NCBI GenBank assembly: GCA_030425205.1
Contig: JAUIAP010000012.1
Coordinates: forward strand, 112,050-176,049
Direction: 5' to 3'
DNA: 64,000 nt
Source: Anaerolineae bacterium
Lineage (GTDB): Bacteria; Chloroflexota; Anaerolineae; Promineifilales; Promineifilaceae
The position numbers and the translations under genes were made by a program. The notes under the pieces are model-generated. The model saw nothing but the letters and a program-made list of their open reading frames with translations. It ran no database searches and was not told the DNA's origin. Shown in pieces: positions 51,505 through 60,627 of this stretch (the stretch's first letter is position 1; every line of letters begins with the position of its first letter).

Positions 51505-52914
51505 TCACGTAGGTTTCGACGGCGTCATTTTTGGCGTTTTGATCAGGAATGGAAGAATGAGGGGCAAGAGAAAGGTGAACGGTACGCCGACCAAATGGGC
51601 GACCGCATGATTGCCATTGAAAAGGTAAATTCGCACATGCCCATAAAGGATAACGGAGAGTTGACTCGTGACGAGTAGCAGGTATGCGGCGCGGCGGTGA
51701 TAGGGGCTGCCAGAAATGAGCGCGAATGGAAACGGCCAAAGCGCATACCAGATGCGAAATTTGAAGGCGGTGATGAGGTAAACGTAGTAGGATTCGGCCG
51801 ATTTTTGGCTTGCAGATTGTCCCAAAAAAACGCCGATCAGTAACAACCCTGAAATGATGACAAACAACGGCGTTCCCCACGCGACCCACTCACCAATCGA
51901 GAGTTCAATTCCCGGCACCGTCTCGCCAATAAAATGGACGAACGCCAGTGGTGAAAATCCGCCTCCCGCTTGCGACTCAGATAGTAGCCGTACAAATAGA
52001 TCGCGTGGTGAGCCAAACGGTAGAAATGTCAAAAAGATAAGGATGATGGCGCCAACGATTGACAACCCCACATAGCGCAATCGCGCGGACAGGTTAGGCA
52101 GTGAGCGCAATATCGCAACCGCAAAAAATGGCACAGGCACAATGCCAGATAGTTTTGTCAGGGGTGCTAGCAACATAATCATCGTTGCCAGCAAAGGCAA
52201 ATCATGCTTTTTCCAGACCCATAGCCCTAACAAGAGCCAAAAAAGGACAACGCCATCATTGTGCGCATCGATCACGAGCATAAATAAGACGGCTGGATTC
52301 CACAGCCATAGAATAGCGTTGCGCCTTGCACCGTCTTCTCGCTGGGTTGCGAGCCTTGTCAACTCAAAAATCAGCCATCCTACCCCCAGCACGCTCAACA
52401 AGCCCACGAGCTTAAACCCGACCAAAGTTCGCAACAAATCGCCGTTGGTAGTCCAACTGAGAAATGCTTCGACGCCTGTCCAAACGGGGCCGTAGGGAGA
52501 AACCGAATCGGCCCATTCTCCAGCCAGCGCAGCATATTCCGTCTCCACCTCGGCCGGTGAGACAGCATATGGACTTGCGCCACTCAACGTTATTCGCCCC
52601 TGCAAAAAGTATCCGAAAACATCATTCGCGTTGATCGGATAGACAAATAGCAAGGGCAGGCCATACAAACAGCTTAGTAGAAGAATGAGTCGTGGAGAAA
52701 ACGCAACACGGTGAGCGGCTAACCAATTCAGGCCAAATAGCGTCATCAACAATCCCGCATACGCCAATCCTGACAATAAAGACGGTGCAAATCCCCGCAA
52801 ATCGGTCACATCCTGTTGATAATGTGGAATAAGCGGAAACCAGAGTGGCAACAGACAATATCCTGCCAGCATAAACAGCGGAATCAGAAAGCTCTTGCCT
52901 AACTTTTTACCCAT
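51505..52914 (-). CDS. GT-C membrane glycosyltransferase, MptA/MptB-like mannosyltransferase
   Basis: 469 aa, about 12 membrane spans. INANDVFGYFLQGRITLSGA then SPYAV supplies the acidic first-loop motif; WADSVSPYGPVWTGVEAFLS and LWNPAVLFMLVIDAHNDGVV match the SPYGP and NP...HND signatures of polyprenol-phosphate-mannose-dependent alpha-1,6-mannosyltransferases (MptB type). It probably elongates a lipoglycan or glycolipid at the outer face. ATG at 52914 has a consensus promoter 9 nt upstream. It is back to back with an ABC-2 permease gene. Confidence 0.8.
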   Translation of the reverse strand: MGKKLGKSFLIPLFMLAGYCLLPLWFPLIPHYQQDVTDLRGFAPSLLSGLAYAGLLMTLFGLNWLAAHRVAFSPRLILLLSCLYGLPLLFVYPINANDVFGYFLQGRITLSGASPYAVSPAEVETEYAALAGEWADSVSPYGPVWTGVEAFLSWTTNGDLLRTLVGFKLVGLLSVLGVGWLIFELTRLATQREDGARRNAILWLWNPAVLFMLVIDAHNDGVVLFWLLLGLWVWKKHDLPLLATMIMLLAPLTKLSGIVPVPFFAVAILRSLPNLSARLRYVGLSIVGAIILIFLTFLPFGSPRDLFVRLLSESQAGGGFSPLAFVHFIGETVPGIELSIGEWVAWGTPLFVIISGLLLIGVFLGQSASQKSAESYYVYLITAFKFRIWYALWPFPFALISGSPYHRRAAYLLLVTSQLSVILYGHVRIYLFNGNHAVAHLVGVPFTFLLPLILPFLIKTPKMTPSKPT

Positions 52915-52923
52915 AAGCGATGG

Positions 52924-52972
52924 AATTTACCCCCCTTCGCGCATTTGTCAAACGACAGCATTCTGTTAAACT
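52924..52972. promoter_or_regulatory. Back-to-back promoters sharing one -35 segment
   Basis: Minus strand: TTGACA (52951-52946), 16-bp spacer, TAAATT (52929-52924), 9 nt before the ATG at 52914. Plus strand: TTGTCA (52945-52950), 16-bp spacer, TAAACT (52967-52972), 8 nt before the GTG at 52981. The two -35 boxes occupy the same palindromic TTTGTCAAA. Confidence 0.65.
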
Positions 52973-52980
52973 GCCTCGCT

Positions 52981-53793
52981 GTGTTATTCATCAATACGCC
53001 ACAAATTCTAGCGGCATTTTTCGGCCGAGATGCCCGCATCGAACTGAGCTATCGCCTCGCCTTTGTTCTCAACTTTACAGGCGTGATCTTTAGCGTTCTT
53101 AGCTTCTACTTTATCTCTCGTCTGGTTGACCCAAACAGTAGTTTAGATGGGTATGACACCGACTATTTCACGTGGATTCTGCCGGGCATTGCGCTGAGCA
53201 ACTACTTCACGCTCGGTCTTGGCGGATTTGCCTCATCACTACGCGAAGCGCAGACGACGGGTACGCTTGAGGCGATGATCATGACGCCAACCCCCCTCTC
53301 GACCATCATCGTCGGCTCCGCCCTGTGGAACTACTTTTTTACAACGATTCGGGTGCTTTTTTATCTCTTCTTAGGCATGCTACTCGGCGCACGTTTTCCC
53401 AACGCCAATCTTTTCACAAGCGTGGTGATCTTACTGTTGAGCGTCATCGCCTTCGCCAGCATCGGCATCATTGCGGCCAGTTTGATTATGGTGATTAAAC
53501 GTGGCAATCCGATCTCGGCCTTCTTAGGCAATATCGCGATTTTAGTGAGCGGGGTTTGGTATCCCGTCGATACGTTGCCAGTATGGTTGCGGCCAGTTGG
53601 GTTATTCTTGCCGCTACGCTACGCAACAGACGGCATTCGAGGGGCGTTGCTTGATGGCAAAACACTCGGTCAAATGCCGTTTGAAGTCGGAGGGATAGTG
53701 CTGTTCTGTGTGGTACTAGTTCCCGTTTCGCTGTGGATTTTCCGCTATGCGGTCACTATTGCTCGACAGGATGGGACGCTGACTCATTATTGA
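52981..53793 (+). CDS. ABC-2-type transporter permease
   Basis: 270 aa, six predicted spans. RDARIELSYRLAFVLNFTGV, LREAQTTGTLEAMIMTPTPL and VIKRGNPISAFLGNI are typical of ABC-2 permeases of the drug, lipid or polysaccharide export type; the C-terminus ends GTLTHY as usual. Its ATPase partner is not adjacent, which is unusual; one may be encoded elsewhere. I chose GTG at 52981, because the in-frame TTG at 52945 lies inside the -35 box. Confidence 0.8.
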   Translation: MLFINTPQILAAFFGRDARIELSYRLAFVLNFTGVIFSVLSFYFISRLVDPNSSLDGYDTDYFTWILPGIALSNYFTLGLGGFASSLREAQTTGTLEAMIMTPTPLSTIIVGSALWNYFFTTIRVLFYLFLGMLLGARFPNANLFTSVVILLLSVIAFASIGIIAASLIMVIKRGNPISAFLGNIAILVSGVWYPVDTLPVWLRPVGLFLPLRYATDGIRGALLDGKTLGQMPFEVGGIVLFCVVLVPVSLWIFRYAVTIARQDGTLTHY

Positions 53794-53806
53794 GAGTGGT
53801 AAGAAG

Positions 53807-53858
53807 TCACGGATTACGCGGATTAGCGCAGATTGATGCAAGACAGCGCAATCTGTGA
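53807..53858. repeat. Small fold-back repeat after the ABC-2 permease gene
   Basis: Arms TCACGGATTACGC (53807-53819) / GCGCAATCTGTGA (53846-53858), two mismatches. The left arm continues into short repeats of CGGATTAGCG type. It lies between convergent genes. Confidence 0.5.
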
Positions 53859-53891
53859 CCCGTTTTGGTATTGCTGTCAGTTCGCAGATGT

Positions 53892-54638
53892 TTAGCGTTT
53901 CTTGCGTCGCTTTTTGCCGGGTGGACGATTGCCACCGCTGAGGGCTTTTTTGGCGTTACGAAGCGTGTCAAAACGGAGCGGTTCGCCTGTCGAGCGATGG
54001 GTCATCAAATTACGCTCTTTGACGATGCCATCTTCGCTATATTTGCCGACGAAGAAACCCCCACCAATCTCTGTTGCCTCGATAATTTCGACGATTGCCT
54101 TAGGTGACTCGATGAGCGCGTAGAGACCCGGCTCTTCGATTTCTGCCCATTTTTCGATGACGGTGGCTTTCGGCCGAATTTTCGGCCGATATTGCTTATC
54201 CAAATCCTCCGTACTAACCTGTGTCATCATCGACATCGCCTGTTGCATGTTCACGCCACCCCCACGTGCACGCATACTGCCACGATTCCGCACGCCCGAA
54301 ATCTGCTCTGCCCGATTGCCACCACGCTTCCCTCGCGTCATTGCTTCGCGCAGATTCTCCTGAAAGTTGCGTTGCATCCGTCGCATCATCACAAATTGCG
54401 CGATGACGAGTGAAACGAGGGCGACCGCCACGATATTGAGGGGGATTGATAGCCACGCTGGCAGGATGCTGCCACCTCCCGCAATTGCCCAGATTAGCTG
54501 GAAAATCAGCCACACGAGACCAACGATGGCCACGCCTAAAATTATCTTTCCACGCTGCTCAAGCCGTGCGTACCAATTTTTGATGTCTTTTTGTAATTCT
54601 TGCATTCTATTGTTGTGTTGGAAATCCAACGTTCCCAT
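53892..54638 (-). CDS. Uncharacterised two-span membrane protein
   Basis: 248 aa. A short charged N-terminus (QKDIKNWYARLEQRGK), two membrane spans (about 32-52 and 60-82), a Gly/Arg-rich linker (RGSMRARGGGVNMQQAMSMM), a compact soluble domain (about 160-225, KWAEIEEPGLYALIESPKAI) and a very basic end (GNRPPGKKRRKKR). AGGA lies 8 nt before the ATG. Two HIP-like sites 12 bp apart (54170, 54182) produce the repeated peptide RPKIRPK. I recognise no family. Confidence 0.65.
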   Translation of the reverse strand: MGTLDFQHNNRMQELQKDIKNWYARLEQRGKIILGVAIVGLVWLIFQLIWAIAGGGSILPAWLSIPLNIVAVALVSLVIAQFVMMRRMQRNFQENLREAMTRGKRGGNRAEQISGVRNRGSMRARGGGVNMQQAMSMMTQVSTEDLDKQYRPKIRPKATVIEKWAEIEEPGLYALIESPKAIVEIIEATEIGGGFFVGKYSEDGIVKERNLMTHRSTGEPLRFDTLRNAKKALSGGNRPPGKKRRKKR

Positions 54639-54727
54639 TCAGTATGTCCTATCCAATCTATTATATGAACCCCGCGACGCTTTTTCCAATTGCGGGAGTG
54701 ACTATAATCCGACTTAAACTTATGGGC

Positions 54728-54837
54728 CTTTGGGAATCCAAGGGGTAGCCAGCGCGTAGTGCGTGATCCGTGGTGCGCGACCAGAAGCAATGACGCACCA
54801 CGTACTACGCACCACGTCTTTTCCCCGTATCCCAAAG
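54728..54837. repeat. 110-bp fold-back element with 7-nt repeats
   Basis: Outer arms CTTTGGGAAT / ATCCCAAAG. Inner arms are built of 7-mers: GCGTAGTGCGTGATCCGTGG followed by TGCG (54753-54776), and the inverted partner CGCACCACGTACTACGCACC followed by ACG (54794-54816). Same type as 41851-41992. Confidence 0.7.
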
Positions 54838-54852
54838 AGCAAACTTATTTGA

Positions 54853-54893
54853 GTGATAAGTGATAAGCAGAATGCAACTTATCACTTATCACT
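54853..54893. repeat. Heptanucleotide inverted repeat directly before the ABC exporter
   Basis: GTGATAAGTGATAAG (54853-54867), loop 10 nt, CTTATCACTTATCAC (54878-54892), then a third CTTGTCAC copy. Each arm is a tandem of a 7-mer (AGTGATA / TTATCAC). It lies 14 bp before the chosen ATG and reads through in frame, but is not coding. Confidence 0.7.
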
Positions 54894-54906
54894 TGTCACT
54901 ATCTTC

Positions 54907-56727
54907 ATGTTCAGACGGTCAGGACGACGACAGATTGCGAAATTAGACGAGAATGCGGGTAAGCTCAATCGAGAGGGGTTGGCAGCATTCGGCCGATTGT
55001 TGCAATACATTCGCCCCTATCAGAAATGGATGGGGGTGGCTATTTTTGCGCTGCTTGTCAGCACAGGGCTCAATCTCATTTTGCCCCTCGTCATCCAGAA
55101 TTTGGTGGATGTTGTCTTTGTTGGCGAAAATGCCAGCGTATCACGCCTCAACTGGCTAGCGGGTGGGCTGTTTATCGTATTTGCCGTGCAGGCCGTCTTT
55201 AGCTTTGTCAATCGATTGACCATCGCCTATGTGGGCGAGAATGCGGTTGCCGATATTCGCGTGGCCGTTTTTTCCCATCTACAACGGCTCTCATTGACGT
55301 TTTACGCTGATCATCGCACAGGTGAAGTGGTCAGCCGCATCACCAATGACGTGACGCAACTGCAAGCGGCAATCACCGACAATATCGTTGCATTGTTGCG
55401 ACAGGTTGTGCTGCTAATCGGGGCGTCGATTTTGCTGTTTTATCTCAACTGGCAGTTGACGCTTGTGATTTTGGTGGGCATTCCGCTGATGTCACTGACC
55501 ATCGTTGCGCTCGGCCGACGGATTCGCCGCGCTGCCAAAGCAGTGCAGGATAAGCTGGCTGAGTCGGCCAATGTCGTTGAAGAGGCGACGAGTGGCATTC
55601 GGATCGTCAAGTCGTTTGCGCGAGAGCCGTATGAAATCGGCCGATTTCGTGCCGCTACGATGGCTGTTTATGATGCCGCGATGGAACGAGCAAAAATCTC
55701 GGCCATTCTCGCGCCAATCATCGGCTTTATGGCGTTTGGCAGCATTGTCGCGACACTTTGGTTTGGCAGTTTGCAGGTGCTCAACGGCAACCTCACGCCC
55801 GGCGGTCTCGTCGCCTATCTCGTCTATACGATGATGGTGGCGACACCTGTTTCATCGTTGGCGGGTCTCTATTCACAATTCCAGTCGGCAATCGGCGCAA
55901 CGGAGCGGCTGTTTGAACTGCTCGACACGAACCCGAGTATTGAGGAGTCGCCCAATGCGATCACGCTGCCAGCGGTGATGGGCAATGTCGCATTTGAGCA
56001 GGTCAATTTTCGCTATAACGAGAATGTGCACGTGATGGAAGAGGTTAGCTTTTCGGCCGAATCGGGCCAAGTCATCGCCCTCGTCGGCCCAAGCGGAGCT
56101 GGCAAGACAACTTTGGTCAATCTTATCCCGCGCTTTTACGATGTCACCAGCGGGGTCATTACCATTGACGGCAACGATATCCGCAACGTGACCCTCAACA
56201 GTTTGCGTCAGCAAATTGGGATTGTCCCACAGGAGACAACGCTTTTCTCCGATACCGTCTATAACAACATTCTTTATGGCAAGTTAGACGCAACGGCACA
56301 AGAGGTTGAGGCTGCTGCACAAGCCGCAAATGCCCACGATTTTATCCTTAGCGATCTCCCCGATGGCTATGCAACGCTTGTTGGCGAACGTGGTGTTAAA
56401 CTCAGCGGCGGTCAACGTCAGCGCGTTGCCATCGCACGTGCCATATTGAAAGACCCGCGCATTCTAATTCTCGATGAGGCGACCTCTAGCCTTGACAGCG
56501 AAAGCGAACGGCTCGTCCAAGATGCCCTTGAGCGGCTCATGCAGGGACGCACCAGTTTCGTCATCGCCCATCGCCTCAGCACCATCATCAACGCCGATCG
56601 GATTCTCGTGCTGGACAAAGGGCGCATCCTTGAACAAGGGACGCATAACGAGCTTCTCTCCAATCCTGACGGACTTTACACACGCCTGCACGCCATGCAG
56701 TTCAATTGGGAGCTTGGTCGCGCGTGA
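54907..56727 (+). CDS. MsbA-like ABC exporter (fused membrane and ATPase domains)
   Basis: 606 aa. The six-span exporter domain (about 30-310) is followed by the ATPase: Walker A GPSGAGKTTLVNLIPRFYDV, Q-loop IGIVPQETTLFSDTV, signature GVKLSGGQRQRVAIARAI, Walker B ILILDEATSSLDSESE and H-loop FVIAHRLSTIINADRILVLD. All catalytic residues are present, so it can work as a homodimer exporting lipids or lipid-linked glycans, or drugs. I chose ATG at 54907 (MFRRSGRRQ), because the frame upstream is the heptanucleotide repeat. No Shine-Dalgarno is visible. Confidence 0.9.
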   Translation: MFRRSGRRQIAKLDENAGKLNREGLAAFGRLLQYIRPYQKWMGVAIFALLVSTGLNLILPLVIQNLVDVVFVGENASVSRLNWLAGGLFIVFAVQAVFSFVNRLTIAYVGENAVADIRVAVFSHLQRLSLTFYADHRTGEVVSRITNDVTQLQAAITDNIVALLRQVVLLIGASILLFYLNWQLTLVILVGIPLMSLTIVALGRRIRRAAKAVQDKLAESANVVEEATSGIRIVKSFAREPYEIGRFRAATMAVYDAAMERAKISAILAPIIGFMAFGSIVATLWFGSLQVLNGNLTPGGLVAYLVYTMMVATPVSSLAGLYSQFQSAIGATERLFELLDTNPSIEESPNAITLPAVMGNVAFEQVNFRYNENVHVMEEVSFSAESGQVIALVGPSGAGKTTLVNLIPRFYDVTSGVITIDGNDIRNVTLNSLRQQIGIVPQETTLFSDTVYNNILYGKLDATAQEVEAAAQAANAHDFILSDLPDGYATLVGERGVKLSGGQRQRVAIARAILKDPRILILDEATSSLDSESERLVQDALERLMQGRTSFVIAHRLSTIINADRILVLDKGRILEQGTHNELLSNPDGLYTRLHAMQFNWELGRA

Positions 56728-56737
56728 AAATACAAGC

Positions 56738-57733
56738 ATGCTGCTCGTGCTCCATGCTAAAATCCCGACTGTGAAACGCGAAGATCAAACTCCAACGTTC
56801 TGGGTACGCGATGTCCCAATCTACGGCGACGCCATCCTTGCGCCAATGGCTGGCTACTCCGATGTCACCTATCGCGCCGTCTGTCAGGCGCATGGCTCTG
56901 CGATGAACTACACAGAGTTTGTCGCGTCTGAAGCGTTGCTCGGTGAGCCAAATCCGCACTGGCGGCGACTAGATTGCAAAAAAGATGAATACCCGGTCGT
57001 CTTTCAAATTTTTGGCAACGACGCACAGAAGCTACTCGCCGCCGCCCAACGGATCGAGGAGTGGGAGCCGCATATCATCGACATCAACATGGGCTGTTCC
57101 GTTGAAAAAGTGAGCGGTCGCGGCGCAGGTGTCGGCATGATGACGCAGCCCAAACTGGTTGCAGAAACATTTAGCCTCTTGAGCAAACATCTCTCCGTGC
57201 CTGTCACGGGCAAGATTCGACTGGGCTGGGATGACACACAGCGCAACTATTTAGAAATTGCCCGAATTATGGAAGAAAACGGCGCGTCGTTGATCGCCAT
57301 GCACGGACGGACAAAGGAGCAACGCTACCATTTTAAGGCAGATTGGGACGCGATTGCAGAATTAAAGCAGGCAGTCAGCGTCCCTGTCATCGGCAACGGA
57401 GACATTCGCACACCAGATGACATTCGCCGCATGAAGGCACACACAGGCTGCGATGCGGTCATGATCGGTCGGGGTGCAGTCGGCAATCCATGGCTCTTTT
57501 CTTACCGTGAACGCGCAACGCTGACTCGTGCCGAAATCGCCGCAACGATTCGTCTACATTTGCAAGAGATGCTCGACTATTATGAATATCCAGACGGCAT
57601 GATCAAATTTCATCGTCACTTGCGCCGTTACTTCAAAGGGCTCCCCCTAAAACCGCTGCTCAATCGACTGATCGCCACCAACGACCTCGCTGAATTTGAC
57701 GATCTGCTCAACGAACTTGCCCCACCTGCATAA
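56738..57733 (+). CDS. dusB: tRNA-dihydrouridine synthase
   Basis: 331 aa from ATG 56738. It reduces uridines in the tRNA D-loop with FMN and NADPH. Blocks: ILAPMAGYSDVTYRAVCQAH, FQIFGNDAQKLLAAAQRIEE, IDINMGCSVEKVSGRGAGVG (catalytic Cys; the usual Pro after it is Ser), GKIRLGWDD, MHGRTKEQRY and VPVIGNGDIRTPDD. An alternative start, GTG 56771 (320 aa), is attractive: an extended -10 TGCTAAAAT ends 7 nt before it, as in other apparently leaderless genes here, and the conserved protein begins after it. The dusB subgroup is my best guess. Confidence 0.88.
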   Translation: MLLVLHAKIPTVKREDQTPTFWVRDVPIYGDAILAPMAGYSDVTYRAVCQAHGSAMNYTEFVASEALLGEPNPHWRRLDCKKDEYPVVFQIFGNDAQKLLAAAQRIEEWEPHIIDINMGCSVEKVSGRGAGVGMMTQPKLVAETFSLLSKHLSVPVTGKIRLGWDDTQRNYLEIARIMEENGASLIAMHGRTKEQRYHFKADWDAIAELKQAVSVPVIGNGDIRTPDDIRRMKAHTGCDAVMIGRGAVGNPWLFSYRERATLTRAEIAATIRLHLQEMLDYYEYPDGMIKFHRHLRRYFKGLPLKPLLNRLIATNDLAEFDDLLNELAPPA

Positions 57734-57889
57734 TCTTTTGTGCATATCTAGCATTTACCCGATTGCCTGACACCGTTACAATGCGCCTGTGTGTGCTGCC
57801 ATAATCCGCGAAGAATCTTGCAATGAGCGTTCGTTGCGTGTGTATGGCGTTGAAGCTGGATTGTTTAATGCAGAGGATTAGGATGTAAC

Positions 57890-58693
57890 ATGTCTAGTGG
57901 GAAAGCATATTTGGTCGGTGCAGGAGCCGGTGACCCTGACTTGATTACCGTAAAGGGGTTAAAGCTGGTGCAATCGGCCGATCTCATCCTCTACGATCGC
58001 CTCATTCCCAGTGAACTGCTCAACGAAGCGCGACCCGATGCAGAGCTAATTTTTGTCGGCAAACGGTCTGGTCATCATCCAAAACCACAAAACGAAATCA
58101 ATACGCTCCTGCTGGAACAGGTGGCACAAGGAAAACAGGTTGTCCGACTCAAAGGGGGCGACCCATTCGTCTTTGGTCGTGGGGGTGAAGAGGCCATCGC
58201 GCTTGCGGCTGCGGGGCTGCCGGTTGAAATTATTCCCGGCATTTCGTCGGCCATCGCGGCTCCTGCCTACGCTGGCATCCCGCTGACGCAGAAAGATGTT
58301 GCCAGCGGCTTTGCGCTCGTCGCTGGACATGAAACACCAGACAAGCCAAGTAGTACGACCGATTGGGCAGCGATGGCACATATGCCAACCCTTGTCGTGC
58401 TGATGGGATTAAAAAAGTTGCCAGAGGTTGTCGCTGTTCTGTTGGCGCATGGCAAAGACCCGCAGACTCCGACCGCGCTGATCAGCCGTGCAACAACCAG
58501 TGAACAAACTGTCCTATTGGCAACATTAGAAACCATCATCGAACGGGCGACAATGGAGACTGTGTTGACCCCAGCGATCACTGTTATTGGCGCGGTGGCG
58601 CAGTTCGCAGAACAGTTTGCGTGGTTTTCGGCCGATAGCACAACCGCTGGCTTTGTCGAAGACCCCACCTTAACTCTCGCTCACCCAAGTTGA
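57890..58693 (+). CDS. cobA: Uroporphyrinogen-III C-methyltransferase (SUMT)
   Basis: 267 aa single-domain enzyme. It methylates uroporphyrinogen III at C2 and C7 with two SAM to give precorrin-2, the branch to sirohaem and cobalamin. Motifs: YLVGAGAGDPDLITVKGLKL, FVGKRSGHH, VVRLKGGDPFVFGRGGEEAI, IIPGISSAIAAPAYAGIPLT and LMGLKKLPEVV. AGGA 6 nt before the ATG. It is not fused to a uroporphyrinogen synthase and there is no neighbouring tetrapyrrole gene. No cobalamin riboswitch is visible upstream. Confidence 0.95.
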   Translation: MSSGKAYLVGAGAGDPDLITVKGLKLVQSADLILYDRLIPSELLNEARPDAELIFVGKRSGHHPKPQNEINTLLLEQVAQGKQVVRLKGGDPFVFGRGGEEAIALAAAGLPVEIIPGISSAIAAPAYAGIPLTQKDVASGFALVAGHETPDKPSSTTDWAAMAHMPTLVVLMGLKKLPEVVAVLLAHGKDPQTPTALISRATTSEQTVLLATLETIIERATMETVLTPAITVIGAVAQFAEQFAWFSADSTTAGFVEDPTLTLAHPS

Positions 58694-58758
58694 ATCGCCC
58701 ATTCCACTCTGCTACGATTTCCCCATAAACCGTTGGAAAATTTAGATTCAGAGCATCT

Positions 58759-59862
58759 ATGCAACAAAACACATCTGTCTGGCGCTACTTCGATGTCTGG
58801 CTGACAACCGCCGTTGTCATGCTGACATTTTACGGCGTGCTGATCATTCGCAGCGCGATCACAAACGTGCCAAACTATGTTGGCTACGAGCAGCGACAAA
58901 TCATCTTTGCCATCATGGGGCTGGTGGTCATGTTCGCCATCTCCGCAATTGACTATCGCATTCTCACCTCCGCCCACTGGTTCATCTATCTCTTCCTAAT
59001 CCTGTTACTGATCGTCGTCCTACTCATCGGCGCGGTCAACAACTCTGTCAACCGCTGGATTCCGCTGGGCATTATCGACTTTCAACCCTCTGAACTTGGG
59101 CGCGTCCTGCTGCCGGTCACGCTGGGACAATTCGTCGCCAGTCGGCAGCGACACATCAACAAATTTTCAAACACCATCTTCACTTTGATCTACATCGGCG
59201 TGCTGATTGGCTTTATCTTTATCCAGCCCGACTTAGGTATGTCGATTCTATTCGTCGTTATCTGGTTTGGAATCATGATGGTGGCGGGATTGCCGCTGCG
59301 TCACTTTTTCATTTTGGGCGCAATAGGGGTCGGCGCGATCATCCTTGTCTATCCACAATTGCCCGATTACCAAAAGGATCGCATTACCGTTTTTGTCGAT
59401 CCCAGCGTCGATCCCGAACAGTCGCGGAATGTCGATCAGGCAATCATTTCGATTGGTTCGGGCGGCTGGTGGGGCAAGGGGTACTTCAACGGTACACAAT
59501 CACAGCTTGGCTTTTTGCGCGTTCAACATACCGACTTCATCTTTGCCGTTCTGACGGAGGAAATGGGCTTTTTCTTTGGCGCATTTGTCGCTGTCGGCTT
59601 GATGGGTTTCATCTTAATACGGATATTGCGCGTTGCCAGCATTACACCCGATCCAGCGGGTCGCTATATCTGCGTTGGGATTGCGACCCTGCTCTTTTTC
59701 CAGACGTTCGTCTCTGTCGGCATGAATACGCGCATTATGCCCGTTACTGGACTCACATTTCCGTTTGTGAGCTATGGCGGATCATCATTATTGACGCTCT
59801 ATTTGGGTTTGGGGATCGTCCAGTCGGTTCTAATGCGACATCGTAAACAAGAATTCGGCTAA
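58759..59862 (+). CDS. rodA: FtsW/RodA/SpoVE-family peptidoglycan glycosyltransferase (RodA-like)
   Basis: 367 aa, ten predicted spans, SEDS family. NSVNRWIPLGIIDFQPSELG holds the conserved Trp and QPSE; FIFIQPDLGMSILFV and LRVQHTDFIFAVLTEEMGFF carry the catalytic Asp of RodA; MPVTGLTFPFVSYGGSSLLT is the terminal signature. It polymerises lipid II glycan strands with a class B penicillin-binding protein, which is not in the window. RodA rather than FtsW is preferred from the length and from the DFQPSELGR segment. Confidence 0.92.
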   Translation: MQQNTSVWRYFDVWLTTAVVMLTFYGVLIIRSAITNVPNYVGYEQRQIIFAIMGLVVMFAISAIDYRILTSAHWFIYLFLILLLIVVLLIGAVNNSVNRWIPLGIIDFQPSELGRVLLPVTLGQFVASRQRHINKFSNTIFTLIYIGVLIGFIFIQPDLGMSILFVVIWFGIMMVAGLPLRHFFILGAIGVGAIILVYPQLPDYQKDRITVFVDPSVDPEQSRNVDQAIISIGSGGWWGKGYFNGTQSQLGFLRVQHTDFIFAVLTEEMGFFFGAFVAVGLMGFILIRILRVASITPDPAGRYICVGIATLLFFQTFVSVGMNTRIMPVTGLTFPFVSYGGSSLLTLYLGLGIVQSVLMRHRKQEFG

Positions 59863-59880
59863 ATTTGGGGGAATTACCCG

Positions 59881-59908
59881 TTGTCAGTATATTTTTGCTT
59901 GTTATGAT
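59881..59908 (+). promoter_or_regulatory. Promoter giving a leaderless phosphatase transcript
   Basis: TTGTCA (59881-59886), 16-bp spacer, TATGAT (59903-59908), then six bases to the ATG at 59915. No Shine-Dalgarno. Confidence 0.6.
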
Positions 59909-59914
59909 TGAGTT

Positions 59915-60505
59915 ATGGCAAAACGTACCCTCTATCTTTTAAGACATGGTCAGGAAGAACGCTCCTATCGAATTGACAACCCAGATGATTTACAGCAGGG
60001 GCCATTGACAGAAATCGGCCGATCCCAAGCCACTCAAGCCGCCAAACGTTTCACTAATATCCCCCTAACCCACATCCACGTCAGTACTATGCTGCGGGCA
60101 AAACAGACGGCCACCCCGATCATCAGAGCCCATCCTCACGCCTACTGTGAAGAGATCGATCTGATCCGTGAGGTCGTCCCATCCGTGCCCGCGCGCTATG
60201 CAGACCATTTTAGTTACGTCACAAATGAGCTCGCCGCCCAATTTGATGAACGCATCACCGATACTTACGCACGCTTTTTTCGCGCTGCCTCCCGTGAAGA
60301 GGAACACATCCTACTCGTTTGTCATGGCAACCTAATTCGCGCGTTAATCGGCCGACATCTTGGCGCAGGTCAAGATGCATGGATTCGCATGTCGCTCAAT
60401 AATGCGAGCCTCACCACGTTTGAATTTGGCGTTGACACCCCCGATGCACTAATCACCTTCAACGACACGTGTCACCTGACAGCCGATCTAAAAACCTACC
60501 TCTGA
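59915..60505 (+). CDS. Histidine phosphatase family protein
   Basis: 196 aa. TLYLLRHGQEERSYR carries the phospho-accepting His in RHG; STMLRAKQTATPI provides the second Arg; the late LLVCHGNLIRALIGRHLGA supplies the second His. The family includes phosphoglycerate mutases, sugar phosphatases and SixA. The substrate is not predictable. Its promoter places the start site at the ATG. Confidence 0.85.
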   Translation: MAKRTLYLLRHGQEERSYRIDNPDDLQQGPLTEIGRSQATQAAKRFTNIPLTHIHVSTMLRAKQTATPIIRAHPHAYCEEIDLIREVVPSVPARYADHFSYVTNELAAQFDERITDTYARFFRAASREEEHILLVCHGNLIRALIGRHLGAGQDAWIRMSLNNASLTTFEFGVDTPDALITFNDTCHLTADLKTYL

Positions 60506-60599
60506 CAATTCAACCTCAATAGGTCGCAATCAACCGTCTCTATTTGACCCATCCAATTTTAAGAAAGCAGTCAAAGATATAGCAAATTCGGGCAATAGA

Positions 60600-60627
60600 T
60601 TGACTTTCGGTTGAAAACTAATATCAT
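60600..60627 (+). promoter_or_regulatory. Promoter of the DUF4260-tetR operon
   Basis: TTGACT (60600-60605), 16-bp spacer, TATCAT (60622-60627). It overlaps the dyad operator at 60614-60656. Confidence 0.65.

Noticed and set aside
54853..54906. Upstream in-frame start of the ABC exporter
   Set aside because: The extra residues are a translation of the heptanucleotide inverted repeat; family members begin near the ATG at 54907.
57734..57889. Cobalamin riboswitch upstream of cobA
   Set aside because: The gap is only 156 bp and lacks a B12-box (GCCACTG) and the expected multi-branch core.
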